Source: Hyphomicrobiaceae bacterium (GTDB lineage: Bacteria; Pseudomonadota; Alphaproteobacteria; Rhizobiales; Hyphomicrobiaceae). Taken from it: a stretch of DNA of 64,000 bases. Below the pieces are notes generated by a model. The model worked only from the letters and a program-made list of their open reading frames with translations. It was not told the DNA's origin and searched no databases. Location of the stretch: NCBI GenBank assembly GCA_008933705.1, contig WBUN01000024.1:1-64000 (forward strand). The letters are read 5' to 3'. The stretch's first letter is position 1. The number at the start of each line of letters is the position of its first letter. A program made the position numbers and the translations under genes. Below, in pieces: positions 27,584 to 37,131 of this stretch.

Positions 27584-29780
27584 GCGTGTGCTCATTGATG
27601 GCCTCAGTGTCGCGAAGGTCTTCTATGACTTCATCAACAAGGAAGCGCTGCCGGGTACAGGCATAGCCGAGAACGCGTTCTGGGCCCGCCTCGATCGCAT
27701 CGTCCACGACCTTGCTCCGAAAAACCGCGCTCTGCTGAAGAAACGCGACGACCTGCAGGCCAGGATCGACGCCTGGCACCGCGAGCGAAAGGGCAGACCT
27801 TTCGATTTTGCGGCCTACAAGAAATTCCTCGCCGACATCGGCTATCTCGTCCCCGAAGGGCCGGACTTCTCCGTCGACACCGCAAACGTCGACGACGAGA
27901 TCGCGCACGTGGCCGGGCCTCAACTCGTGGTGCCGGTGACGAATGCGCGCTACGCCCTCAACGCCGCCAACGCGCGCTGGGGCAGCCTGTATGACGCGCT
28001 CTACGGCACCGACGTGATCCCCGAGGAGGGTGGCGCCACGCGTGCCGGCAGCTACAATCCGGTGCGCGGCGCCAAGGTGTTCGCGTACGCCAAGCGCTTT
28101 CTCGACGAGATCGCGCCGCTGGCGAGGGGCTCCCACGCCGACGTCAGAGCCTACGCGGTGAAGGACGGCAAGCTGGTCGCGAGCTTCGACAGCGTCGCCG
28201 ATACCTGGCTCGACAACGCGGAGAAGCTGGTCGGCCTTGCGAGCCCCGCGCAGCTTATCGGGTACCGTGGCGATCCGGCTGAGCCGCGCGCCGTCCTCCT
28301 GCGCCACCACGGCCTGCATGCGGAAATCCAGATCGACAACCGTCATCCGATCGGCAAGACGGATACGGCCGGTGTAGCGGACATCATCCTGGAGGCCGCA
28401 CTTACGACCATTGTCGACCTGGAGGACTCGATTGCGGCCGTCGATCCCGCCGACAAGGTCGCAGCGTATCGCAACTGGCTCGGCCTGATGAAGGGCACCC
28501 TGTCGGACACCTTCGACAAGGGCGGCAAGACCATCACGCGCCGGCTCAACGCTGACCGCACCTACATGACGCCCGATGGCGACGAGATCACCTTGCATGG
28601 GCGCAGCCTGCTGCTGGTGCGCAATGTCGGCCACCTGATGATGGACACCTCCGTCCTCGACAAGGATGGACAGCCGGCGCCCGAAGGCATTCTGGACGCG
28701 ATGGTGAGCTCGCTCATCGCCATGCACGACCTCAAGGGCAACACCAGCTTCAGGAACAGCCGCACCGGCTCGGTCTACATCGTCAAGCCGAAGATGCACG
28801 GCCCCAACGAGGTGGCGTTTGCCAACGAGCTTTTCGATCGCACCGAGGACGCGCTGGGCCTTGCCCGCAACACGCTCAAGATCGGCATCATGGACGAGGA
28901 GCGGCGCACCACCGTCAACCTGAAGGAGTGCATCCGCGCGGCGCGGCATCGCATCTGCTTCATCAACACGGGCTTCCTCGACCGCACAGGCGACGAGATC
29001 CATACCTCGATGGAAGCCGGTGCCATGATCCGCAAGGGAGACATGCGCGGCACGGCCTGGATCAAGGCGTACGAGGATTCCAACGTCGATATCGGCCTTG
29101 CCTGCGGGCTGCCGGGCCGCGCGCAGGTCGGCAAGGGCATGTGGGCGATGCCGGACCGCATGGCCGACATGATGGCGCAGAAGATCGGCCATCCGCAGGC
29201 GGGCGCCAACACCGCCTGGGTGCCTTCCCCGACAGCGGCAACGCTGCATGCCATCCACTATCACAAGGTGGACGTGGCAAAGCGCCAGGCCGAGCTGCGC
29301 TCGCGGCCGCGCGCCTCGCTCGACCACATCCTCGCCATCCCCGTCGCTGATCGCGTGAACTGGTCGCCACAAGAAGTGCAGCAGGAGCTCGACAATAACG
29401 CACAGGGCATTCTGGGCTACGTCGTGCGCTGGATCGACCAGGGTGTGGGCTGCTCCAAGGTGCCCGACATCAACAACATCGGCCTGATGGAGGACCGCGC
29501 CACGCTGCGCATCTCGAGCCAACACATCGCCAACTGGCTGGCGAACGGCATAGCCAGTGAAGGCCAGGTGATGGAGACGATGAAGCGCATGGCGACGGTC
29601 GTCGATAAGCAAAACGCCGGCGATCCTCTGTACCGGCCGATGGCGCCCGACTTCGAGGCATCTGTGGCATTCCAGGCCGCCTGCGATCTCGTCTTCAAGG
29701 GCCGCGCGCAGCCCAACGGCTATACCGAGCCGATCCTGCACGCGCGCCGCGTGGAAGCGAAGACGAAGTTCGGAGGCTAG
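27576..29780 (+). CDS. glcB: Malate synthase G
   Basis: 734 aa, slightly longer than the usual 723. Condenses glyoxylate with acetyl-CoA to malate. Isoform-G features are the [13 protein letters not shown] region, the catalytic [13 protein letters not shown] block, the [16 protein letters not shown] motif and [15 protein letters not shown]. The start overlaps the CoA-transferase by 8 bases. No isocitrate lyase gene is in the window, so glyoxylate may come from another route such as C2 or ethylmalonyl-CoA metabolism. Confidence 0.98.
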   Translation: MTERVLIDGLSVAKVFYDFINKEALPGTGIAENAFWARLDRIVHDLAPKNRALLKKRDDLQARIDAWHRERKGRPFDFAAYKKFLADIGYLVPEGPDFSVDTANVDDEIAHVAGPQLVVPVTNARYALNAANARWGSLYDALYGTDVIPEEGGATRAGSYNPVRGAKVFAYAKRFLDEIAPLARGSHADVRAYAVKDGKLVASFDSVADTWLDNAEKLVGLASPAQLIGYRGDPAEPRAVLLRHHGLHAEIQIDNRHPIGKTDTAGVADIILEAALTTIVDLEDSIAAVDPADKVAAYRNWLGLMKGTLSDTFDKGGKTITRRLNADRTYMTPDGDEITLHGRSLLLVRNVGHLMMDTSVLDKDGQPAPEGILDAMVSSLIAMHDLKGNTSFRNSRTGSVYIVKPKMHGPNEVAFANELFDRTEDALGLARNTLKIGIMDEERRTTVNLKECIRAARHRICFINTGFLDRTGDEIHTSMEAGAMIRKGDMRGTAWIKAYEDSNVDIGLACGLPGRAQVGKGMWAMPDRMADMMAQKIGHPQAGANTAWVPSPTAATLHAIHYHKVDVAKRQAELRSRPRASLDHILAIPVADRVNWSPQEVQQELDNNAQGILGYVVRWIDQGVGCSKVPDINNIGLMEDRATLRISSQHIANWLANGIASEGQVMETMKRMATVVDKQNAGDPLYRPMAPDFEASVAFQAACDLVFKGRAQPNGYTEPILHARRVEAKTKFGG

Positions 29781-29961
29781 CGTTCTTCGTCCATTTCCGC
29801 GTTGCCATCGGACCCGGCAGAATCTGCGGGTCTGATGCGCATTGTCCGACAAGGCCCGCGGGCGATCTCGCGTTGCATGGGCGCGGGAGGGGGCATAGCA
29901 TTGCCGGACTCACGAAATTGCAGTCGGGCGTTCACTCACGACAAGGGAGCGATGTTGGGCC

Positions 29962-31032
29962 ATGGCGTACGACATCCTGATGATGGGCGCGTCCTACGGA
30001 TCGCTGCTGGCCTCCAAACTGCTCTTCGGCGGCCATTCCATTCACCTCGTGTGCCTCCCCGCCGAGGCCGACCTGATCAATGCCGAGGGCTTCCGCGTGC
30101 GCCTGCCGGTCAGGGGCCGCCAGGATCCGGTCGTGCTGGAATCCCGAAAGCTGCCGGGCAAGGTGACGGCCGGCAGCGCAGCAGGGATTGATCCCAGGAG
30201 GTACGATCTCGTGGGCTTGTGCATGCAGGAGCCGCAGTACCGCTCTCCCGGCGTGCGCGAGCTGCTCGATGCGGTCGCCAAGTCCAGGGTGCCGTGCATG
30301 TCGATCATGAACATGCCGCCGCTGCCCTACATGAAGCGTATTCCAGGCCTTGATTACGCTGCGCTCGAGCCGGCCTACACCGATCCAAGGGTCTGGGACT
30401 CGTTCGATCCCAAGACCATCACGCTGAACAGCCCCGATCCGCAGGCGATCCGCCCGCCGGACGGCAAGGCGAACGAGCTTCTGGTGACGCTGCCAACTAA
30501 CTTCAAATGCGCGCGCTTCGATGATGAGAAGGCAACGAACCTCGTGCGCCAGCTCGAGAAGGATGTAGAAGCTGCGCGCTTCGAAACGCCCGAGGGCAAG
30601 ATCGAGCTGCCCGTGAAGCTCAAGGTGCACGATTCCATCTTCGTGCCGCTCGCCAAGTGGGCGATGCTGCTGGCCGGCAACTACCGCTGCGTCACCAAGG
30701 ACGGCATGCGCACCGCACAGGAGGCCGTGCACAGCGATATTGAGACGTCGCGCTCGGTCTACAACTTCGTCAACGACCTGTGCGTGAAGCTCGGTGCCAA
30801 CCGGAGCGACCTGGTGCCGTTCGAGAAGTACGCGGCCGCGGCGCAGAGCCTGAGCCGTCCGGCCTCGGCGGCGCGCGCACTGAACAACGGCGCCCCCAAC
30901 ATCGAGCGCGCGGACAAGCTGGTTCAGCTCATCGCAAAGCAAAAGGGTCTCAGCCATCCGGCCATCGACGCCATCGTGGCGCTCGTCGACGCGCGGCTTG
31001 AAGCCAATCGTAAAGCTGCGGCGACCCGATAG
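29962..31032 (+). CDS. Ketopantoate-reductase-like NAD(P)-binding protein, function unknown
   Basis: 356 aa. The N-terminus Y-D-I-L-M-M-G-A-S-Y-G-S-L-L-A-S-K-L-L resembles the Rossmann start of ApbA/PanE proteins, followed by H-S-I-H-L-V-C and a G-x-R-V-R-L-P stretch. The rest is less typical, and the glycine pattern G-A-S-Y-G-S departs from the usual G-x-G-x-x-G. It may act on a 2-oxo acid, or it may have lost enzyme activity. It stands alone between glcB and the FNR-box block; the nearest FNR-type site is downstream of its stop. Confidence 0.65.
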   Translation: MAYDILMMGASYGSLLASKLLFGGHSIHLVCLPAEADLINAEGFRVRLPVRGRQDPVVLESRKLPGKVTAGSAAGIDPRRYDLVGLCMQEPQYRSPGVRELLDAVAKSRVPCMSIMNMPPLPYMKRIPGLDYAALEPAYTDPRVWDSFDPKTITLNSPDPQAIRPPDGKANELLVTLPTNFKCARFDDEKATNLVRQLEKDVEAARFETPEGKIELPVKLKVHDSIFVPLAKWAMLLAGNYRCVTKDGMRTAQEAVHSDIETSRSVYNFVNDLCVKLGANRSDLVPFEKYAAAAQSLSRPASAARALNNGAPNIERADKLVQLIAKQKGLSHPAIDAIVALVDARLEANRKAAATR

Positions 31033-31116
31033 CCGCGGCGGCTGCGCTCATCTCCTCTCCTGTTGCACGGCGCTGCCAGTGCGGCCAAACCGGCCATGGC
31101 AGCATGACGATAGATA

Positions 31117-31130
31117 TTGATCGGCATCAA
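31117..31130. promoter_or_regulatory. FNR/FixK-type box 1
   Basis: TTGAT-CGGC-ATCAA, a perfect palindrome matching the FNR consensus. It lies in the 249-base gap before the hydrolase gene (centre 158 bases before its ATG) and should govern the hydrolase, cpgS-like, arcB and arcC genes. Class-II spacing would place the transcription start near 31165. Confidence 0.75.
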
Positions 31131-31281
31131 GGAGCGTTACCGGCATACCGGATAGGGCTTGCGCGTATTCGGATGTCCGCCTTGCCCCGGGTGAACGCCG
31201 GCAGAGCGAAGGGCGCGGTTTGCAGGCGACAAGCATGGCCAAGTCTCGCCGGCAGCCCATCGTTCTCGAAGGAGCGCAGCG

Positions 31282-31926
31282 ATGGTCGAGGTGCCCCCTG
31301 TTTGTGATATCGAAATTCTCCCGCTCGGGCTGAAAGGGTTACTCGCCGTTCCGGCCTCTGCGAGCGGCATCATCGTATTCGCGCATGGCAGCGGATCGAG
31401 CCGATTGAGCCCGCGCAACACGCAGGTTGCGCGTGCATTCAACCAGGCCGGGCTCGCCACGCTGCTGCTCGACCTGCTGCTTCCGGACGAAGCCTCCGAT
31501 CGGCACAAGGTGTTCGACATTTCCCTGCTGGCCAGCCGGCTCGAGGAAGCCCTCGACTGGATCGAGGAGGAGGAAACCACCGCGGACCTGGCGGTCGGGC
31601 TCTTCGGAGCCAGCACCGGTGCGGCCGCAGCGCTGACGGCCGCGGCGCGCCGGTCCGAGCTCGTTTCGGCCGTCGTCTCCAGGGGTGGCAGACCGGACCT
31701 CGCAGCCGACGCCCTGGCCGGCGTGCTGGCACCGACGCTTCTGATCGTTGGCGAGCGCGACGAGATCGTGATCGACCTGAACCGCCGCGCCATGGCCCAG
31801 CTCACCTGCCCGGCGCGCCTGGAGATCGTTCCCGGAGCGACGCACCTGTTTGAGGAGCCAGGCACGCTCGACCAGGTCGTCGCCCTCGCCACCTCCTGGT
31901 TCGTTCAGTACCTGGGCTCGGAATGA
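31282..31926 (+). CDS. Alpha/beta hydrolase, dienelactone-hydrolase-like
   Basis: 214 aa with AAGGAG before the ATG. The oxyanion stretch is F-A-H-G-S-G-S-S (residues 33-40). The apparent catalytic triad is S111 in G-A-S-T-G, D159 in G-E-R-D-E and H187 in G-A-T-H-L-F. No signal peptide, so cytoplasmic. Similar hydrolases occur beside or fused to phosphoribosyltransferases in stress clusters of proteobacteria; here it stands alone. It is the first gene after FNR-type box 1 and runs into the cpgS-like gene. Substrate unknown. Confidence 0.88.
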   Translation: MVEVPPVCDIEILPLGLKGLLAVPASASGIIVFAHGSGSSRLSPRNTQVARAFNQAGLATLLLDLLLPDEASDRHKVFDISLLASRLEEALDWIEEEETTADLAVGLFGASTGAAAALTAAARRSELVSAVVSRGGRPDLAADALAGVLAPTLLIVGERDEIVIDLNRRAMAQLTCPARLEIVPGATHLFEEPGTLDQVVALATSWFVQYLGSE

Positions 31927-31992
31927 TGAGGTGAGGTATCCTTGCAGGCCGGCAAGGTGGCGGAAACGACTCCGAGCAAGGAAGTGAGGCGC

Positions 31993-33354
31993 GTGTCGAC
32001 CGTGGGCAAGCCGAAACGCATCGTCATCATGGGCGCGGCCGGCCGCGACTTCCATAATTTCAACGTCGCCTTTCGCGACGATCCGACCTGCGACGTCGTC
32101 GCGTTCACGGCCGCACAGATCCCGGGCATATCCGGCCGGCGCTACCCGCCTGCGCTGGCTGGAGCACGCTACCCTGACGGCATTGCCATCCTCGACGAAG
32201 CCGAGCTGGTCCACATCTGCCGCGAGAGGAACGTCGATGAGGTTGTTTTCGCTTACAGCGACGTCGAGCATGCGTTCGTCATGCACAAGGCGTCCATGGT
32301 GCTGGCGGCCGGCGCCGACTTCACATTGCTCGGCCCCGCGCGGACGATGCTCAAGTCCCGCCTTCCCGTCCTGGCCATCTGTGCCGTCCGCACGGGCGTG
32401 GGCAAATCGCAGATGGCGCGCTGGCTGGCCGGCCTCCTCAAACAGCGGGGGCTGCGCGTAGCCGTCGTCCGTCACCCCATGCCCTATGGCGATCTCGAGC
32501 GCCAGGCGGCGCAGCGCTTTGCCAGCCTGACCGATCTCGATGCGGCGGCATGCACCATCGAGGAACGGGAGGAGTACGAGCCGCATGTCCTCGCCGGCAA
32601 TGTCGTCTTCGCCGGTGTCGACTATGCTCGGATCCTGAAGGAGGCGGAGAAGGAAGCTGACGTCATCCTCTGGGACGGCGGCAACAACGATTTTCCCTTC
32701 CTGCAGCCCGATCTCCAGATCGTGCTGGTCGATCCGTTGCGGCCGGGCCATGAGACCACTCACCATCCGGGCGAGGCCGTGCTGCGCATGGCCGACATCG
32801 TCGTGGTTGCCAAGACGAACTCGGCCTCGGAGGCCGACATCCACAAAGTGAGCGAGACGGCACGGAACATCGCACCGAGCGCAACCATAGTCCGGGCCGC
32901 CTCCATCGTGACCCTGGATGACCCGCTTGCGGTTGCCGGAAGGCGCGTGCTCGTCGTCGACGACGGACCAACGATCACGCACGGCGGCATGCCGTACGGC
33001 GCAGGCTACGTGGCAGCCATCCGGGCAGGCGTCGGCGAGATCGTCGACCCCAGGTCGTCGGCCGTAGGAGACATCGCCCGGATATTCCGCCAGTACCCGC
33101 ATATCGGAAGGGTGCTGCCGGCCATGGGATACTCGCCCGGCGAGCTTGCCGACCTGCAGGCGACGATCAATGGTGCGAACGCCGACATGGTGATCGCCGG
33201 TACGCCCAGTGACCTGTCGCATCTGATGCCGCTCAACAAGCCCGTCCTTCGGGCACGCTATGAGTTCGCGGAGGTCGGGGACCCAAAGGTGAGCCGGCTG
33301 ATCGAGGCCTCCCTGCGTCGCGCAGGCGTCCTGAAAGATGCCCGTCCGGCCTGA
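31993..33354 (+). CDS. P-loop protein similar to cyclic 2,3-diphosphoglycerate synthetase
   Basis: 453 aa from GTG 31993, chosen for the AAGGAAG upstream; a TTG at 31942 is possible. An N-terminal Rossmann-like part ([15 protein letters not shown]) is followed by the P-loop region [10 protein letters not shown] and by D-G-G-N-N-D-F-P-F. These match COG2403-type proteins, which include the archaeal cyclic 2,3-diphosphoglycerate synthetase. Whether bacterial relatives make that compound is not established to my knowledge. The next genes are ornithine carbamoyltransferase and carbamate kinase, and box 1 lies upstream of the group. Confidence 0.82.
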   Translation: MSTVGKPKRIVIMGAAGRDFHNFNVAFRDDPTCDVVAFTAAQIPGISGRRYPPALAGARYPDGIAILDEAELVHICRERNVDEVVFAYSDVEHAFVMHKASMVLAAGADFTLLGPARTMLKSRLPVLAICAVRTGVGKSQMARWLAGLLKQRGLRVAVVRHPMPYGDLERQAAQRFASLTDLDAAACTIEEREEYEPHVLAGNVVFAGVDYARILKEAEKEADVILWDGGNNDFPFLQPDLQIVLVDPLRPGHETTHHPGEAVLRMADIVVVAKTNSASEADIHKVSETARNIAPSATIVRAASIVTLDDPLAVAGRRVLVVDDGPTITHGGMPYGAGYVAAIRAGVGEIVDPRSSAVGDIARIFRQYPHIGRVLPAMGYSPGELADLQATINGANADMVIAGTPSDLSHLMPLNKPVLRARYEFAEVGDPKVSRLIEASLRRAGVLKDARPA

Positions 33355-33398
33355 AACGCGAGAGCAGGAGGCCGGACCACATTGCTGGAGAAGCGCTC

Positions 33399-34400
33399 AT
33401 GCCGGTCAATCTCAAGGGTCGCAGCATCCTGACGCTCGATGAGCTGACCCCCGTAGAAATCCGCTTCCTGTTGCGTCTCGCTGCGGAGCTCAAGGCCGCC
33501 AAGCATGCGGGCACGGAACGGCAGCGCCTCCGGGGCAAGAACATCGCGCTGATCTTCGAGAAGGACTCAACCAGAACCCGCACGGGCTTCGAGGTTGCCG
33601 CCTATGACCAGGGCGCGCACGTCACCTATCTCGGCCCGACCGGCACCCAGATCGGCCACAAGGAGTCCATGAAGGATACCGCCCGGGTCCTCGGGCGCAC
33701 CTACGACGCCATCGAGTTTCGCGGCTCGAGCCAGCAATCAGCGCGGCAACTGGCCGAATATTCGGGCATCCCGGTCTACAACGGCTTGACCGACGAAGCC
33801 CATCCGACCCAGGCGCTCGCCGATTTCATGACCATGCGGGAGTTCACCCACAAGCACCTTTCCGATATGGCAGTGGCGTTCATGGGCGACGTGCGCAACA
33901 ACGTGGCGTCGTCCCTCGCACTCGGCGCCATGAAGCTCGGCATGGACATGCGGCTTTGCGGCCCCCGCGAGCTCTGGCCCGAGAAGATATTCAGCAACAA
34001 GCTGCTCGACATCGCGGCCACAACCAACGCACGGTTGCGCGTGTGCGACGATGCGGCCGAAGGGCTGCTCGGAGCCGACTTCGTCTATACCGACGTGTGG
34101 CTGTCGATGGGCGAGCCCAAGGAGATATGGGGCGAGCGCATCCGCCTGCTCGAGCCCTACCGCGTAACCAAGGACACCCTTCTGAAGACCGAAAACCCTC
34201 ACGCCAAGTTCATGCATTGCCTTCCGGCCTTCCACAATACCGAGACCAGGACCGGCGCCCAGATCGCGCAGGAATTCGGCATCGAGTGCATGGAGGTGAC
34301 CGACGAGGTCTTCGAGAGCGAAGCCTCGATCGTCTTCGATCAGGCCGAGAACCGAATGCATACCATCAAGGCCATCCTCGTCGCCACGCTGGGGGCTTGA
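33399..34400 (+). CDS. arcB: Ornithine carbamoyltransferase, probably catabolic
   Basis: 333 aa. Carbamoyl-phosphate binding S-T-R-T-R-T at 57-62, H-P-T-Q at 135-138, the ornithine-specific D-V-W-L-S-M-G at 232-238 and H-C-L-P-A-F at 273-278. The sequence after S-T-R-T-R-T and the neighbouring carbamate kinase favour the catabolic type, which converts citrulline and phosphate to ornithine and carbamoyl phosphate. No arginine deiminase gene is present nearby. The anabolic role (argF) cannot be excluded by sequence alone. It is separated from arcC by 4 bases. Confidence 0.93.
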   Translation: MPVNLKGRSILTLDELTPVEIRFLLRLAAELKAAKHAGTERQRLRGKNIALIFEKDSTRTRTGFEVAAYDQGAHVTYLGPTGTQIGHKESMKDTARVLGRTYDAIEFRGSSQQSARQLAEYSGIPVYNGLTDEAHPTQALADFMTMREFTHKHLSDMAVAFMGDVRNNVASSLALGAMKLGMDMRLCGPRELWPEKIFSNKLLDIAATTNARLRVCDDAAEGLLGADFVYTDVWLSMGEPKEIWGERIRLLEPYRVTKDTLLKTENPHAKFMHCLPAFHNTETRTGAQIAQEFGIECMEVTDEVFESEASIVFDQAENRMHTIKAILVATLGA

Positions 34401-34404
34401 CCGC

Positions 34405-35346
34405 ATGCGTATCGTCATTGCGTTGGGCGGCAATGCCCTGTTGCGCCGCGGCGAGCCCATGACGCCACAGACGCAGCGCGCGAATGTGAAGCGCGCGGTG
34501 GCCGCTCTTCTGCCGCTGCTTGAAGGCGGACATCAGCTTGTGATCACGCATGGCAACGGCCCGCAAGTCGGGCTGCTCGCGTTGCAGGCCGCCGCCGGCC
34601 CGCGGGAGGGCACCTATCCGCTCGACATCCTCGATGCGGAGAGCGAGGGCATGGTCGGCTATCTGATCGAGCAGGAACTCTCGAATGTGCTGCCCGGCGG
34701 GCGTCTGATCGCAACCCTGCTGACACAAGTCCTCGTCGATCGCCGCGATAAGGCATTTTCGCATCCGACCAAGCCGATTGGTCCCGTCTACGACAAGGCC
34801 GAGGCGGAAAGGCTGGCCCAGGTTTCCGGCTGGCGCATCGCCGGGGAGGGCGGCGGGTGGCGCCGCGTCGTTGCCTCACCGCGCCCGCTGCAGGTTCTCG
34901 AGGCCCGCGTCATCGAGCTGCTCGTGTCGCAAGGCGTCATCGTCATCTGCACAGGAGGCGGCGGCATCCCGGTCGTGGAGCGCAGCGACGGCACCCTGGT
35001 CGGCGTCGAGGCTGTCATCGACAAGGATCTGGCGAGCGCGCTGCTCGCAAGCCAATTGCGCGCCGATCATCTCATGCTGCTGACCGACGTCGATAGTGTC
35101 TATCTCCACTGGGGGACTGACGCAGCCAGACCCGTCGCGCGGGCGGGCACGCGTGCATTGACTGCAGCCGATTTCGCGCCCGGCTCGATGGGACCCAAGA
35201 TCGAGGCTGCCATCGGCTTTGCCGCCGAAACCGGCCGGCCCGCGTCGATCGGGCGCTTGGAAGATGCAGCTTTGATTGTGGCGGGTGCGGCGGGCACAAG
35301 AATCGATGCCGCCACCACCAGTGTCACCCTCCGCGCGCCGGGGTAG
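34405..35346 (+). CDS. arcC: Carbamate kinase
   Basis: 313 aa. Converts carbamoyl phosphate and ADP to ATP, carbon dioxide and ammonia. Family marks: A-L-G-G-N-A-L-L-R-R-G at the N-terminus, T-H-G-N-G-P-Q-V-G near residue 49, C-T-G-G-G-G-I-P-V, D-K-D-L-A-S-A-L-L-A and F-A-P-G-S-M-G-P-K-I-E-A-A. With arcB this gives substrate-level ATP production without respiration, in keeping with the FNR-type box at the head of the gene group. Confidence 0.97.
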   Translation: MRIVIALGGNALLRRGEPMTPQTQRANVKRAVAALLPLLEGGHQLVITHGNGPQVGLLALQAAAGPREGTYPLDILDAESEGMVGYLIEQELSNVLPGGRLIATLLTQVLVDRRDKAFSHPTKPIGPVYDKAEAERLAQVSGWRIAGEGGGWRRVVASPRPLQVLEARVIELLVSQGVIVICTGGGGIPVVERSDGTLVGVEAVIDKDLASALLASQLRADHLMLLTDVDSVYLHWGTDAARPVARAGTRALTAADFAPGSMGPKIEAAIGFAAETGRPASIGRLEDAALIVAGAAGTRIDAATTSVTLRAPG

Positions 35347-35394
35347 CCGGTCAGCAGCGGAAAGCGGATCGGCTCTGCGTGCGGGTCGCGCGGC

Positions 35395-35619
35395 TCACAT
35401 CTTCTTCAGAACAATCTGTGCGCCGTCCAGCTCCTCGAGCACATCCTCGTTGAGCACCTCCATGAGATCGCCGATGCTCGTAGTCTTCTGCAGGCGGCGA
35501 TCCTGCATCTTCGCCCAGACATCTGCGAAGGCCGTACCGAAGGTCTCCGCGTCCGTGACCGTATGGACACCCTCATAAAGGGCGACATTCTTCTTCATGA
35601 TCCGCAATTGGGCTTTCAT
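35395..35619 (-). CDS. Small conserved-looking protein of unknown function (74 aa)
   Basis: 74 aa from ATG 35619 with GAGGTGGAAC just upstream. It begins M-K-A-Q-L-R-I-M-K-K-N and ends with a hydrophobic/acidic helix and L-K-K-M; it is charged, soluble and without cysteine. I do not recognise it. It is divergent from pncB, and FNR-type box 2 lies between them (centre 61 bases before this start), so it may share the same regulation. The good ribosome-binding site and position argue for a real gene. Confidence 0.7.
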   Translation of the reverse strand: MKAQLRIMKKNVALYEGVHTVTDAETFGTAFADVWAKMQDRRLQKTTSIGDLMEVLNEDVLEELDGAQIVLKKM

Positions 35620-35673
35620 GTTCCACCTCGAGCGCTGCCCCAGGATGAGTGCCGGTGCCGGCAGCGGGGTGCC

Positions 35674-35687
35674 TTGACGCTGATCAA
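35674..35687. promoter_or_regulatory. FNR/FixK-type box 2
   Basis: TTGAC-GCTG-ATCAA. Between the 74-aa gene (minus) and pncB (plus). Its centre is 92 bases before pncB and 61 bases before the small gene, so either or both could be controlled. Confidence 0.7.
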
Positions 35688-35772
35688 CGCGGCTGGCCGG
35701 CCTGCACGGCGAGACTGTTGCCAAGCCCGCTCGATCGTGGGCGTGCACGGCGCCTTATGCTGGTTGTGACAT

Positions 35773-37131
35773 ATGGATCTCGCCGCTAGCCCGCTGCTGA
35801 CCGATCTTTATCAGCTCAACATGATCCAGGCCTACCTGGAGCATGGGGAAACCGAGACGGCGGTATTCGAGTTCTTCGTGCGTCGGCTACCCGATCGGCG
35901 CGGCTTTCTCATAGCGGCCGGGCTCGAGCAGGCCCTCGATTTTCTCGAAGATCTGCGCTTCTCGCCGGAGGATCTGGACTGGCTTGCCAAGAGCGGCCGG
36001 TTTGGGACCGGGCTGCTCGACTGCCTTGCCGACATGCGCTTCACAGGCGATGTCCATGCCATGCCGGAGGGTACGGTATTCTTCGACAACGAGCCGATCC
36101 TGCGCGTGACAGCACCTCTTCCCCAAGCGCAGCTCGTGGAGACGCGCCTTATCAACATCCTGCACTTCCAGTCGCTGATCGCGGCCAAGGCGGCGCGCAT
36201 GGTCTTGTGTGCGCCCGGCAAGCTGCTCGTCGACTTCGGCTTGCGCCGCGCGCACGGCGCGGAGGCCGGCGTGCTGGCAGGGCGCGCCAGCTACATCGCG
36301 GGGTTTGCAGGTACGGCCACCATGCTGGCCGGCAAGCTGTTCGGCATTCCGATCTACGGCACGATGGCGCATTCGTTCATCCAGGCCTACGACGATGAAA
36401 CCGCTGCATTCGAAGCCTTCGCACGTTCCCGCCCGGACAATCTGATACTGCTGATCGACACCTACGACACCGAGGTAGCGGCGCGGAAGGTCGTGGCTCT
36501 CGCGCCCCGCCTCGACGCGGCCGGCATCAAGATCCGCGGCGTGCGCCTCGACAGCGGAGACCTGATCGCCTTGTCCAAGAGCGTGCGCCGGATCCTGGAC
36601 GAGGGTGGCCTCGGAGAGGTCGCCATATTCGCCAGCGGCGGCATCGACGAGCAGGAGATGACCGCGATGGCTCAGCAGGGCGCACCCATAGATGGGTTCG
36701 GCATCGGCACCAGCCTTACGACGTCGTTTGACGTGCCGGCGCTCGACTGCGCCTACAAGCTTCAGGAGTATGCGGAATTGCCTCGGCGCAAGCGATCGGC
36801 CGGCAAGGCTACCTGGCCGGGCCGCAAGCAGGTCTGGCGGCAATATGATTCGAACGGCCGCATGTGCCGCGATATTCTCTCGATCGAGAGCGACACTCAT
36901 GCAGGAGAGCCGCTGATCCAGCCGGTGATGAAGGACGGACGGCGCCTTCAACCACGGTCGACACTGGCGGAAATCCGGGCGCGTGCCGCCCGCGGCCTGC
37001 AGCAGTTGCCGGAGCCCCTGCGCCGACTGGAGCCGGGCGCCCGCTACCGGGTTGAGGTGACGGATGCGCTGGTCCAGCTTGCGGCAGAAGTGGATCGACG
37101 CTTAGCCGGGCAGCAAAGGACACAACCATGA
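35773..37131 (+). CDS. pncB: Nicotinate phosphoribosyltransferase
   Basis: 452 aa. Makes nicotinate mononucleotide from nicotinate and PRPP in NAD salvage. It has the N-terminal L-L-T-D-L-Y-Q-L-N-M, the R-R-A-H-G-A-E-A-G region, G-T-M-A-H-S-F-I-Q-A near 196 and the L-I-D-T-Y-D-T and R-L-D-S-G-D-L phosphate-binding blocks. It ends in a 4-base overlap with pncA. Its PRPP could come from the prs gene about 2 kb away. No obvious ribosome-binding site precedes the ATG. Confidence 0.96.
   Translation: MDLAASPLLTDLYQLNMIQAYLEHGETETAVFEFFVRRLPDRRGFLIAAGLEQALDFLEDLRFSPEDLDWLAKSGRFGTGLLDCLADMRFTGDVHAMPEGTVFFDNEPILRVTAPLPQAQLVETRLINILHFQSLIAAKAARMVLCAPGKLLVDFGLRRAHGAEAGVLAGRASYIAGFAGTATMLAGKLFGIPIYGTMAHSFIQAYDDETAAFEAFARSRPDNLILLIDTYDTEVAARKVVALAPRLDAAGIKIRGVRLDSGDLIALSKSVRRILDEGGLGEVAIFASGGIDEQEMTAMAQQGAPIDGFGIGTSLTTSFDVPALDCAYKLQEYAELPRRKRSAGKATWPGRKQVWRQYDSNGRMCRDILSIESDTHAGEPLIQPVMKDGRRLQPRSTLAEIRARAARGLQQLPEPLRRLEPGARYRVEVTDALVQLAAEVDRRLAGQQRTQP

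Noticed and set aside
27417-29852. 811-residue open frame on the minus strand opposite glcB
   Set aside because: It is antisense to a full malate synthase G with all family motifs. It has no recognisable domain. Long antisense frames are common in GC-rich genes.
29842-29852. TTGTCCGACAA palindrome between glcB and the ketopantoate-reductase-like gene
   Set aside because: The spacing and half-sites do not match FNR, FixK or another regulator I can name.
31339-33222. 627-residue open frame opposite the hydrolase and cpgS-like genes
   Set aside because: No known motifs, and the plus-strand genes carry catalytic motifs. It is a GC-rich shadow.
33399-35346. Complete arginine deiminase pathway
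   Set aside because: Only the carbamoyltransferase and carbamate kinase are present. No arcA or arcD-type gene is in the window.
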